The notes under the pieces were generated by a model that saw nothing but the letters and a program-made list of their open reading frames with translations, was not told the origin of the DNA and made no database searches. DNA of 6,572 nucleotides from UBA12158 sp035562735 (GTDB lineage Bacteria > Patescibacteriota > Microgenomatia > UBA12405). Both the position numbers and the translations under genes were made by a program. The stretch covers positions 1 through 6,572 of the forward strand of contig DATMWB010000024.1 in NCBI GenBank assembly GCA_035562735.1. The letters are read 5' to 3'. This document shows, piece by piece, positions 1 to 4,817 of this stretch (its first letter is position 1; each line of letters starts with the position of its first letter).

Positions 1-4
1 TTTG

Positions 5-301
5 TCAATTCTTTTTAAAAATTCCCTTAAAATAGGGAATATGCCAGAGGGTGTGAAATATTGAAACTATCGCCATAATAATTCCCGCCTCAACATGAAT
101 CCACAGTATTGTTCGATACTGCAGTAGTGGCATCTTTTGATCAATGGCAAAAGCCAATAGTAATCCCAAAAAGCCCGATATCAAAAAGAAAACCAACAAT
201 ATCATGTTCCACAACTGTCGGTGAAATTTTAGACCCCTAGTCAAAAAATAAACTCCCAAAACCAGTCCTGTTATTAGAAAAAAATTATAGCTATCCATCA
301 T
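5..301 (-). CDS. Small three-helix membrane protein, DUF4405/cytochrome b-like, possibly haem-binding
   Basis: This 98-residue protein is nearly all membrane: hydrophobic helices lie at about residues 6-22, 32-51 and 65-88. Helix 3 carries His69, His83 and His87 in the pattern WIHVEAG...FHTLWH. A His-x13-His pair in one helix resembles the haem-ligating helices of DUF4405 and cytochrome b-type proteins. A further His27 lies between helices 1 and 2. With only three helices it is shorter than the four-helix cytochrome b fold, so it may act as a dimer or with a partner. The start ATG overlaps the stop of the upstream ferredoxin gene by 4 bases (ATGA), so the two are almost certainly co-transcribed and translationally coupled; a second Met codon follows at once. 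Inference: it moves electrons to or from the anchored ferredoxin. The gene and its overlap are seen directly; haem binding is family-level inference. Confidence 0.7.
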   Translation of the reverse strand: MMDSYNFFLITGLVLGVYFLTRGLKFHRQLWNMILLVFFLISGFLGLLLAFAIDQKMPLLQYRTILWIHVEAGIIMAIVSIFHTLWHIPYFKGIFKKN

Positions 302-636
302 TTTAATAATATGGCTTCATCCTGACAATTGTTAATCGCCATTCTAAGATTGGCTGAGCCCAAGTTTTTACTCGAAATCACCTTGGCCACTCGTCCATTC
401 ATTTCAAAATGTTCTGGGTCTATTCTGACACACTTGCCACATCCTCGACAACGATCACCCAAAATTGATAGAGCTTTTAGCTCCACCTCACTGGTTATTT
501 TGTCACTTGATGCCGACAAATTGCTTTCAGAATTATCCTGTGCCTCACTTCCTCCTTTAAATACATCGTTTTTAACAGCCATAAAAATAGCTATCAAAAG
601 TGGTACCACTAGTGCCGGAGCAAATTTTTTCATCAT
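298..636 (-). CDS. Membrane-anchored single-cluster 4Fe-4S ferredoxin
   Basis: This 112-residue protein has one N-terminal hydrophobic segment (about residues 5-21, after MMKK), then a Ser/Asn/Glu-rich linker (about 28-50) and a ferredoxin domain (about 55-112). Cluster ligands are Cys63, Cys66 and Cys69 in CRGCGKC, with Cys104 in NNCQDEAI. This is the C-x2-C-x2-C...C layout of one-cluster ferredoxins, although the Pro usual after the last Cys is Gln here. The positive N terminus followed by a hydrophobic stretch suggests the iron-sulfur domain lies outside the cytoplasmic membrane, which is unusual for a ferredoxin. It is the first gene of a two-gene minus-strand operon with the cytochrome-b-like gene and is transcribed away from the sigma factor gene. 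Either of two adjacent ATG codons could be the start. A minus-strand TAGAGT (640-645) lies 6 bases before the second, which would fit leaderless translation. No Shine-Dalgarno is visible. Confidence 0.85.
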   Translation of the reverse strand: MMKKFAPALVVPLLIAIFMAVKNDVFKGGSEAQDNSESNLSASSDKITSEVELKALSILGDRCRGCGKCVRIDPEHFEMNGRVAKVISSKNLGSANLRMAINNCQDEAILLK

Positions 637-666
637 ATGACTCTAATCAAGATAGCTTAAATTTAA

Positions 667-695
667 CTGAAAGAAAACTCCTATCTCTATTGTAT
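667..695 (+). promoter_or_regulatory. Putative ECF-type promoter of the sigma factor operon
   Basis: CTGAAAGAAAA (667-677) is followed 12 bases later by TTGTAT (690-695), 18 bases before the sigma factor ATG. The same two boxes at exactly the same spacing occur at 2576-2604 upstream of the exported-protein gene. A GAAA-type -35 and a short -10 separated by about 16 bases is the usual geometry of ECF sigma promoters, which are commonly autoregulated. A TATACT box at 697-702 could instead serve as a housekeeping -10. Recurrence is seen directly; recognition by this sigma factor is inferred. Confidence 0.5.
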
Positions 696-713
696 ATATA
701 CTAGATATAAGAA

Positions 714-1298
714 ATGATTGATAAAAATTGCCAAGATTTTGAGGATTGGGAGCTGGTGGCGCTATCGATAAAGGATAGTCAGTATTTTTACTGTCTAATG
801 ACTCGTTATGAGGAAAAACTATCAAATTATGTCCGTCGTTTTACCTATCTACCTGACGACGATATTGCCGATATCATCGAGGATTCTTTTATCAATGCCT
901 ATCAGCATCTCAATGATTGCGATTGCAATTTAAAATTCAGTAGCTGGCTTTATCGTATCGTCCACAATCAGGCCATCAATTTTATTAAAAAAAATAAACA
1001 GTCTTTAAAAATCGATATGACTGATTCTGATGATAATTTAATTGACTGGTTGGTTGCCGATACCAATATCGAAAAAGAAACTCTTACTCTTCACTTCAAC
1101 GACTATATAAAAACTATTTTGGAAAAATTAAAACCCGAATACAAAGAAGTTCTAATTCTAAAATTTTTTGAAGACAAAGATTATCAGGAAATTAGCGACA
1201 TTTTACAAAAGCCCATGGGAACGGTCGCCACCCTTCTCTCTCGGGCAAAAATTCAATTCAAGGAGGTCTATGAAAAAGAAAATCAATATCAGCGATAA
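714..1298 (+). CDS. ECF-family RNA polymerase sigma factor
   Basis: This 194-residue protein has the two-domain build of extracytoplasmic-function sigma factors. Region 2 spans about residues 27-95, with the DIIEDSFINAY helix (53-63) and FSSWLYRIVHNQAINF (75-90), which together bind the -10 element and core polymerase. An acidic linker (about 100-122) precedes region 4 (about 131-188), where the helix-turn-helix reads YQEISDILQKPMGTVATLLSRAK (157-179) and would bind the -35 element. Length and domain order are normal for the family. The start has no Shine-Dalgarno and lies 11 bases after a TATACT box, so the leader would be very short. The 3' end overlaps the next gene by 29 bases, and that gene is a membrane protein, which fits a sigma/anti-sigma pair. 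The upstream motif shared with 2576-2604 suggests autoregulation. The activating signal is unknown. Confidence 0.93.
   Translation: MIDKNCQDFEDWELVALSIKDSQYFYCLMTRYEEKLSNYVRRFTYLPDDDIADIIEDSFINAYQHLNDCDCNLKFSSWLYRIVHNQAINFIKKNKQSLKIDMTDSDDNLIDWLVADTNIEKETLTLHFNDYIKTILEKLKPEYKEVLILKFFEDKDYQEISDILQKPMGTVATLLSRAKIQFKEVYEKENQYQR
1260..1266 (+). promoter_or_regulatory. Strong Shine-Dalgarno deciding the start of the candidate anti-sigma gene
   Basis: AAGGAGG lies inside the 3' coding end of the sigma factor gene, three bases before ATG 1270. It argues for 1270 over the in-frame ATG at 1168, which is deep in the sigma gene and has no such site. It is the only strong Shine-Dalgarno I see at any start in this window. 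Confidence 0.75.
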
Positions 1299-1941
1299 AA
1301 CGCTTAAATTAATAAACAAAAAACATCTAAAACCCATTCCCAAGTGGGAATTTATCGTTAAAAACTGGAGTCTTTGGACCGGTCTTATTCTCTGTTTATT
1401 TTTGTTGATCATCGGCTTTGGTCTATCTATTTTTGGGATTATCGACAACATTATCGTCCCTTATTTATGGCTATTTGTTGCCATCATCTTTTTAGTTATT
1501 TCCTACCTTCTTTTCGAAAAAACCAAGGGTGCCTATCGTTTCCCAAAATGGCAGGTTATTGCCGCCATTACTATTATCGGTCTAATTATTGGAAGTGCCT
1601 TTTTCAAAATTGGCTTGGCCAATCGTCTTGATCAACAGCTAGAAAGGGACATTCCCTATTACCGTCACATGGTTCCCATGAAGTTGGAAACTTGGAACAA
1701 TCCAAGCTCCGGCTATCTCTCCGGCACTATTACCAAAATTATTGATGCCAACAAGTTTGAACTAACAGATTTCAATGGCAAAGTTTGGAACATCTCCGGT
1801 CAAAACATTTTAGTCAAAGGTCGTCTTTCCATTACAACTGGTGTAGAAATAAAGCTAATTGGTTCCCAGGTTGACGATAACAACTTTTCTGCCACCGAAA
1901 TTCGCCCTTGGACTGGCATGGGAAAAAATATTACAAAATAA
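1270..1941 (+). CDS. Three-helix membrane protein with external C-terminal domain, candidate anti-sigma factor
   Basis: This 223-residue protein starts with a Lys-rich segment containing KPIPKWEF (about 21-28). Three membrane helices follow (about 35-57, 63-82 and 94-116), then a C-terminal domain of about 100 residues. An even shorter first segment than in ZAS-type anti-sigma factors means there is no recognisable ZAS zinc motif. The C-terminal part (about 146-214) looks beta-rich, in a style resembling an OB fold (SGYLSGTITKIIDANKFELTD onward). With three helices and a basic N terminus, that domain should face outside. Its position directly after, and overlapping, an ECF sigma gene is the classic place for the cognate anti-sigma factor, so I infer it holds the sigma at the membrane and senses envelope stress with the outer domain. 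Similar sigma-linked proteins with a K-P-x-P-K/R-W start are, to my recollection, common in Patescibacteria but functionally unassigned. Confidence 0.75.
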   Translation: MKKKINISDKTLKLINKKHLKPIPKWEFIVKNWSLWTGLILCLFLLIIGFGLSIFGIIDNIIVPYLWLFVAIIFLVISYLLFEKTKGAYRFPKWQVIAAITIIGLIIGSAFFKIGLANRLDQQLERDIPYYRHMVPMKLETWNNPSSGYLSGTITKIIDANKFELTDFNGKVWNISGQNILVKGRLSITTGVEIKLIGSQVDDNNFSATEIRPWTGMGKNITK

Positions 1942-1961
1942 ATATTTATTTATTAAATTAG

Positions 1962-1970
1962 TGCTAACCT
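1962..1970 (+). promoter_or_regulatory. Putative extended -10 promoter for the ferritin-like gene
   Basis: TG-C-TAACCT gives a TGn extended -10 and a TAnnnT core ending five bases before ATG 1976. No convincing -35 is visible in the very AT-rich 34-base gap. If used, the transcript would be leaderless or nearly so, which fits the lack of a Shine-Dalgarno. Read-through from the sigma operon is also possible, since no terminator separates the genes. Confidence 0.4.
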
Positions 1971-1975
1971 TAATT

Positions 1976-2569
1976 ATGAAAAACAAAAATTTAGAAAAAA
2001 CTCAAATCGCTTACATAGTCGTTATTACTCTCTTTATTGGCCTTTTTGTTGGATATAGTCTTGTTGGAGCCAAAAACCGTGACTCTAAAACTCAAGATAC
2101 CCAAATTACTAAAAGTACCTGTCTTGCCGATGACTGTCTTTTGGTCGATGACCTAGAGTATCCTGTTGGCACATTGCCCACCGAGGTTAGAAAAGCTCTC
2201 GATGCCGCTATTGACGACGAGTACAAAGCACTTTCTGTCTATGAAGCCGTCATTTATAAATTTGGTACTGTCAGACCATTTTCTATGATCAGGGGAGCTG
2301 AAGAGCAACACATTGCCTCACTAAAAGCTATCTACGACAAATACGGTTTACCCACCCCAAAAAATAATTGGACTGGAAAAATTACCGTCCCCAAAACTAT
2401 CACCGAATCATGCCAAATCGGAGTTGAAGCCGAAATTGCCAACGCCGCTTTGTATCGCGATACCTTATTGCCCTCAGTTTCCGCCTATCCCGACATTCAA
2501 CAAGTTTTTGTCAACCTTATGAATGCCTCAGAACAAAAGCATTTGTCCGCTTTTGAAAGATGTAACTAA
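1976..2569 (+). CDS. Membrane-anchored ferritin-like protein, DUF2202 family
   Basis: This 197-residue protein has an N-terminal anchor or uncleaved signal (hydrophobic about 11-31 after Lys-rich MKNKNLEK), a polar linker and a four-helix ferritin-like domain (about 66-195). Di-iron-type ligands are visible in the expected order: Glu82 in DDEYKA, Glu109 and His112 in EEQH, Glu151 or Glu153 in GVEAEIA, and Glu186 and His189 in EQKH. That is the Glu...ExxH...Glu...ExxH pattern of ferritin-like di-iron proteins, and IASLKAIYDKYGLPTP is typical of DUF2202. Cys49, Cys54, Cys146 and Cys196 could form disulfides if the domain is outside. Function in this family is not firmly established; binding or oxidising iron, or destroying peroxide, is plausible. 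I chose ATG 1976, because the in-frame ATG at 1859 lies inside the previous gene and would bury the signal segment. The gene sits between the sigma operon and the exported-protein gene. Confidence 0.85.
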   Translation: MKNKNLEKTQIAYIVVITLFIGLFVGYSLVGAKNRDSKTQDTQITKSTCLADDCLLVDDLEYPVGTLPTEVRKALDAAIDDEYKALSVYEAVIYKFGTVRPFSMIRGAEEQHIASLKAIYDKYGLPTPKNNWTGKITVPKTITESCQIGVEAEIANAALYRDTLLPSVSAYPDIQQVFVNLMNASEQKHLSAFERCN

Positions 2570-2575
2570 ATTATC

Positions 2576-2604
2576 CTGAAAGAAAATTAACGGCTGACTT
2601 GTAT
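2576..2604 (+). promoter_or_regulatory. Second copy of the putative ECF promoter, upstream of the exported-protein gene
   Basis: CTGAAAGAAAA (2576-2586) and TTGTAT (2599-2604) match the sigma-gene promoter exactly in both boxes and in the 12-base spacing, while the spacer itself mostly differs. Starting just after TTGTAT would leave a leader of about 40 bases before ATG 2653. A 6-base inverted repeat, GACTTG (2596-2601) and CAAGTC (2620-2625), overlaps the second box. A TATATT at 2640-2645, seven bases before the ATG, is an alternative housekeeping -10. Confidence 0.5.
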
Positions 2605-2652
2605 TACTAATAGACTGCGCAAGTCGCTTAATAATTAATTATATTTCAAAAT

Positions 2653-3021
2653 ATGAAGACTCAAATCGTTTTAGGTATGGCTGCTTTAGCCCTTGGGCTA
2701 GTCGCTGTCAAATCATTCACTCCTGTGCTCGCTTACCAAGGTAATGCTGCTGTCAAAGGCCCCAATTACACTGAAGAGAGACACAATACCAATGTTACCG
2801 CCTTTCAAAAAGGGGATTACAAATCCTGGGCTGCCAACATGAGTGGCCGAGGCGCTACTCGCTTCGTCACTGAAGCCAACTTCAAAGAATTTGCCAATGC
2901 TCAAATTGCTTCACAAAAAGGTGACTCCACCTTATTGAATGCTTTTAGAGCCAAATACGGCATGGGTCAGAAAAATGGCTCCGGCCAAGGTCGTGGCATG
3001 GGCATGCACACCAATCAGTAA
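2653..3021 (+). CDS. Small exported protein with Gly/Met/His-rich tail, unknown function
   Basis: This 122-residue protein begins with a clear signal peptide: MKTQ, a hydrophobic run to about residue 19, and a likely cleavage after VLA (residue 27). The mature part has a helical domain (about 40-102) with KGDYKSWAANM (53-63), FVTEANFKEFANAQ (71-84) and LLNAFRAKYGMG (94-105). The tail is Gly/Met/His-rich (GQGRGMGMHTNQ, 111-122). The D-Y-x-x-W...A-N-F-x-x-F layout resembles small exported proteins I associate with Patescibacteria, but I know no assigned function. Met and His in the tail could bind copper or another soft metal; this is only inference, and there is no Cys. A promoter motif shared with the sigma factor gene lies upstream and a strong terminator follows, so it is probably a monocistronic member of the ECF regulon. 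Localisation is well supported; role is not. Confidence 0.8.
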   Translation: MKTQIVLGMAALALGLVAVKSFTPVLAYQGNAAVKGPNYTEERHNTNVTAFQKGDYKSWAANMSGRGATRFVTEANFKEFANAQIASQKGDSTLLNAFRAKYGMGQKNGSGQGRGMGMHTNQ

Positions 3022-3037
3022 TTAATAAATTACTCCA

Positions 3038-3065
3038 AAAAACCCCTCTCAATTGAGGGGTTTTT
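3038..3065 (+). terminator. Rho-independent terminator after the exported-protein gene
   Basis: The arms AAAAACCCCTC (3038-3048) and GAGGGGTTTTT (3055-3065) form an 11-base-pair stem with a GC-rich core, six-base loop TCAATT and a T tract. It lies 17 bases after the stop at 3021 and cleanly separates this transcript from the DUF2177 operon. The symmetric A and T tracts would let it work in both directions. Confidence 0.92.
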
Positions 3066-3074
3066 AATTTAAGC

Positions 3075-3080
3075 TATACT
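3075..3080 (+). promoter_or_regulatory. Putative -10 box of the DUF2177-DUF1295 operon
   Basis: TATACT matches the -10 consensus at five of six bases and ends seven bases before ATG 3088, so transcription would begin at or beside the A of the start codon. It is placed directly after the upstream terminator. No good -35 is visible, since 17 bases upstream falls within the terminator stem. Confidence 0.5.
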
Positions 3081-3087
3081 TATATTA

Positions 3088-3480
3088 ATGATTAAACTCT
3101 ATTTCCTAACCCTAACCGTCTTTTTAGCTATCGATGGTTTGTGGCTGACCCTCATTGCCAAAAATTTCTATGCCAAGCACCTTGGATATCTCATGAGCAA
3201 AACTCCCAACCTCGCTGCCGCCGGAATTTTTTATCTAATTTATATTGTCGCTATGCTTGCCTTTGTCCTTGTCCCCGCAATCGAAAAAAAGTCATTAATG
3301 CAGGCCATCACCATGGGTGCTCTCTTTGGATTTTCTGCTTATGCCACCTATGATCTGACTAACCTTGCAACTATAAAAGACTGGCCTCTTTTAATTACCA
3401 TTGTTGACCTAATTTGGGGAGCTACCTTGTCGGCATTAGTCGCTGGAGTTAGTTTTTCAATTTACAAATGGATATCCTAA
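3088..3480 (+). CDS. DUF2177 family four-helix membrane protein
   Basis: This 130-residue integral membrane protein has about four helices (roughly 5-23, 43-63, 71-90 and 99-127). Signature stretches of DUF2177 are clear: IDGLWL in helix 1 (15-20), YATYDLTNLATIKDWP (85-100) and VDLIWG (106-111). The length is full for the family. Biochemical function is unknown; acidic and aromatic residues inside helices are the conserved part. The stop overlaps the start of the DUF1295 gene by 13 bases, so the two form one operon with coupled translation. In several proteobacteria, DUF2177 and DUF1295 genes occur with cyclopropane-fatty-acid-synthase-like genes near RpoE/ChrR-type ECF systems, which hints at membrane-lipid modification. 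Here no such synthase is present and no copy of the putative ECF motif lies upstream. Confidence 0.88.
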   Translation: MIKLYFLTLTVFLAIDGLWLTLIAKNFYAKHLGYLMSKTPNLAAAGIFYLIYIVAMLAFVLVPAIEKKSLMQAITMGALFGFSAYATYDLTNLATIKDWPLLITIVDLIWGATLSALVAGVSFSIYKWIS

Positions 3481-4241
3481 ATTCTTTGTTGACCGTCGCT
3501 TTTTTAATCTTTGGATACATGTCCAGCTGGTTTGTAATATCAATAATAAAGAAGCGAAATGACATTGCCGATATAGCATGGGGTATGGGATTTATACTTA
3601 TATCTGCATACAACATATACTCAAATTATAACCCTCGAATTTTGCTAATTTCTCTCCTTGTTTTGGTCTGGGGATTACGTCTGGCCATTCATATTTACCA
3701 CCGCAATAAAAACAAAAAAGAAGACTTTCGCTACCTTCAGTGGCGTCATGATTGGGGTAAATATTTTTACCTCCGCTCTTATCTCCAAGTCTATCTTTTA
3801 CAGGGATTTTTTATGTGGCTGATTGCCTTTCCGATAATGATTAATAGCGCTGGTTTTAATCTTCTAAATCTTTTAGGAATTCTTATCTGGGTCTTTGGTT
3901 TTTACTACGAATCCACTGCTGACGCGCAACTTGCTCGCTTTATCAAAGATCCAAAAAACAAAGGCAAGATTATGGACCAAGGCTTGTGGGCGACTAGCCG
4001 CCATCCCAACTATTTTGGTGAAGTAACTCTCTGGTGGGGTATTTGGCTTCTCAGTTTTAGTAACCCAAATAGTCTTATTTCCATCATTGGCCCCCTGACC
4101 ATAACCATCCTTATTCTCAAAGTTTCCGGTATACCTCTTTTAGAAAAAAAATACGAAGGTAATCCTCTTTACGAAGCCTACAAAAAGAAAACCAGTATCT
4201 TTATCCCTAAACCCTTGACACCTAGGGGGGGTGTAGTTTAA
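3468..4241 (+). CDS. DUF1295 family membrane protein, steroid 5-alpha-reductase/ICMT-like
   Basis: This 257-residue polytopic membrane protein is full length for DUF1295, within the superfamily of steroid 5-alpha-reductase C-terminal domains and isoprenylcysteine methyltransferases. Family motifs include DIAWG (35-39), WGLRLAIHIYHRN (68-80), EDFRY (85-89), the hallmark GLWATSRHPNYFGE (172-185) with WWGIWLL, and the ending LLEKKY...Y..Y...TSIFIPKP (224-249). The RHPNYFGE stretch is the likely cofactor or substrate site. The substrate is unknown; lipid reduction or methylation is family-level inference. It overlaps DUF2177 by 13 bases and has no Shine-Dalgarno, so it probably relies on coupling. 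The last seven residues (TPRGGVV) are encoded by the -35/operator DNA of the next operon, so this C terminus may be shaped by regulatory sequence rather than protein function. Confidence 0.9.
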   Translation: MDILNSLLTVAFLIFGYMSSWFVISIIKKRNDIADIAWGMGFILISAYNIYSNYNPRILLISLLVLVWGLRLAIHIYHRNKNKKEDFRYLQWRHDWGKYFYLRSYLQVYLLQGFFMWLIAFPIMINSAGFNLLNLLGILIWVFGFYYESTADAQLARFIKDPKNKGKIMDQGLWATSRHPNYFGEVTLWWGIWLLSFSNPNSLISIIGPLTITILILKVSGIPLLEKKYEGNPLYEAYKKKTSIFIPKPLTPRGGVV

Positions 4242-4244
4242 TAT
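4215..4244 (+). promoter_or_regulatory. Promoter of the repressor-thioredoxin operon
   Basis: A perfect -35, TTGACA (4215-4220), is followed after 18 bases by TAATAT (4239-4244), which ends six bases before the GTG at 4251. An alternative TATAAG at 4242-4247 would make a 21-base spacer. The predicted start of transcription is at or next to the GTG, giving a leaderless mRNA. The -35 and spacer lie within the end of the DUF1295 gene. Confidence 0.6.
4218..4234. promoter_or_regulatory. Putative G-tract operator for the CsoR-family repressor
   Basis: ACACC (4218-4222) and GGTGT (4230-4234) form a perfect 5-base inverted repeat around a centre containing TAGGGGG; the full G run is seven bases. 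CsoR, RcnR, FrmR and CstR proteins are known to bind AT-flanked repeats containing G/C tracts. It overlaps the -35 and spacer of the promoter for the repressor's own gene, the place for simple autorepression. In this AT-rich region a run of seven G stands out. Confidence 0.6.
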
Positions 4245-4250
4245 AAGATT

Positions 4251-4490
4251 GTGAAGTCAAACCAGCAACGTTTAAACAACATCGTCGGTCAGATCGAGGG
4301 TGTGAAAAAGATGATGGACAAGGAAGCTGATTGTCAAAAAGTCTTGACCCAGCTAAAGGCCATCAAGTCTGCAGTTGCCGGTGTTATGGACTCTGTCATT
4401 GAGGAAAAGTTTGAGACCTGTCTCAAATCTCTTAGCCGTGATGATAAAAATTTATTAGTTAATTTAAAAAAATATGTCAAATCCAATTAA
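4251..4490 (+). CDS. CsoR/RcnR/CstR-family transcriptional repressor with CstR-type cysteine pair
   Basis: This 79-residue all-helical protein is of DUF156 type and family length. Residues 5-21 (QQRLNNIVGQIEGVKKM) form the conserved first helix, with the Arg that contacts DNA. Sensor positions align with the CsoR sites as follows: Cys28 matches the first Cys of CsoR; Lys53 replaces the copper-ligand His; Cys57 in KFETC matches the second Cys. The family fingerprint x-C-notHis-C is that of CstR, which senses persulfides or polysulfides through Cys-Cys chemistry, not the Cys-His-Cys copper site. I infer a thiol-redox or sulfane-sulfur sensor controlling itself and the overlapping thioredoxin gene. 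The start codon is GTG, the first in this frame with a fitting -10, and there is no Shine-Dalgarno. It overlaps the thioredoxin start by 17 bases. Family assignment is firm; ligand is inferred. Confidence 0.9.
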   Translation: MKSNQQRLNNIVGQIEGVKKMMDKEADCQKVLTQLKAIKSAVAGVMDSVIEEKFETCLKSLSRDDKNLLVNLKKYVKSN

Positions 4491-4809
4491 TGTGGTCGGT
4501 GCTGAAAATTTTAATTTAGAAGTTATCAAATCAAACATCCCTGTTTTAGTTGATTTTTGGGCTCCTTGGTGTGGACCTTGCCAAATGATGGCTCCAGTTT
4601 TAGAAAACATTGCTGCCAAAATGGACGGTAAAATCAAAATCGTTAAAGTCGATACCGAACAACCAGAAAATCAGCAACTAGCCATGGAATATCAAATTCA
4701 AAGTATTCCCAACATGAAATTTTTCAAAAATGGGGAGTTTGTCAAAGACTTTATAGGCTTTAGACCTGAAAACATTTTGACCGAAGAGCTAAAAGAACTT
4801 ATTGATTAA
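4474..4809 (+). CDS. trxA: Thioredoxin
   Basis: This 111-residue cytoplasmic thioredoxin has no signal peptide. It shows the buried Asp in VDFWA (residue 27), the active site WCGPC (32-36) and the cis-Pro loop SIPN (78-80, Pro79), where many thioredoxins have Thr after Pro. GFRPENI (95-101) matches the Gly-x-x-x stretch before the last helix. Length and motif spacing are standard. It would reduce disulfides, and thioredoxins also reduce protein persulfides, which fits pairing with a CstR-type repressor. Its first 17 bases lie inside the repressor gene and there is no separate promoter or Shine-Dalgarno, so expression should depend on the promoter at 4215-4244 and on translational coupling. 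A housekeeping thioredoxin elsewhere in the genome is possible but cannot be seen here. Confidence 0.95.
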   Translation: MSNPINVVGAENFNLEVIKSNIPVLVDFWAPWCGPCQMMAPVLENIAAKMDGKIKIVKVDTEQPENQQLAMEYQIQSIPNMKFFKNGEFVKDFIGFRPENILTEELKELID

Positions 4810-4817
4810 GACTTTTT

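Noticed and set aside
329..640. Plus-strand 103-codon open frame opposite the ferredoxin gene
   Set aside because: It is antisense to a gene with a clear iron-sulfur motif, has no recognisable domain and no start signal.
643..825. Minus-strand 60-codon open frame
   Set aside because: It runs across the divergent promoter region and the start of the sigma gene; no domain or ribosome site.
1168..1269. Longer N terminus for the candidate anti-sigma gene
   Set aside because: It lies in another frame of the sigma gene, and AAGGAGG just before ATG 1270 decides the start.
1859..1975. Longer N terminus for the ferritin-like gene
   Set aside because: It overlaps the previous gene and would place the hydrophobic anchor about 50 residues in; ATG 1976 gives a normal anchor and has a -10 box before it.
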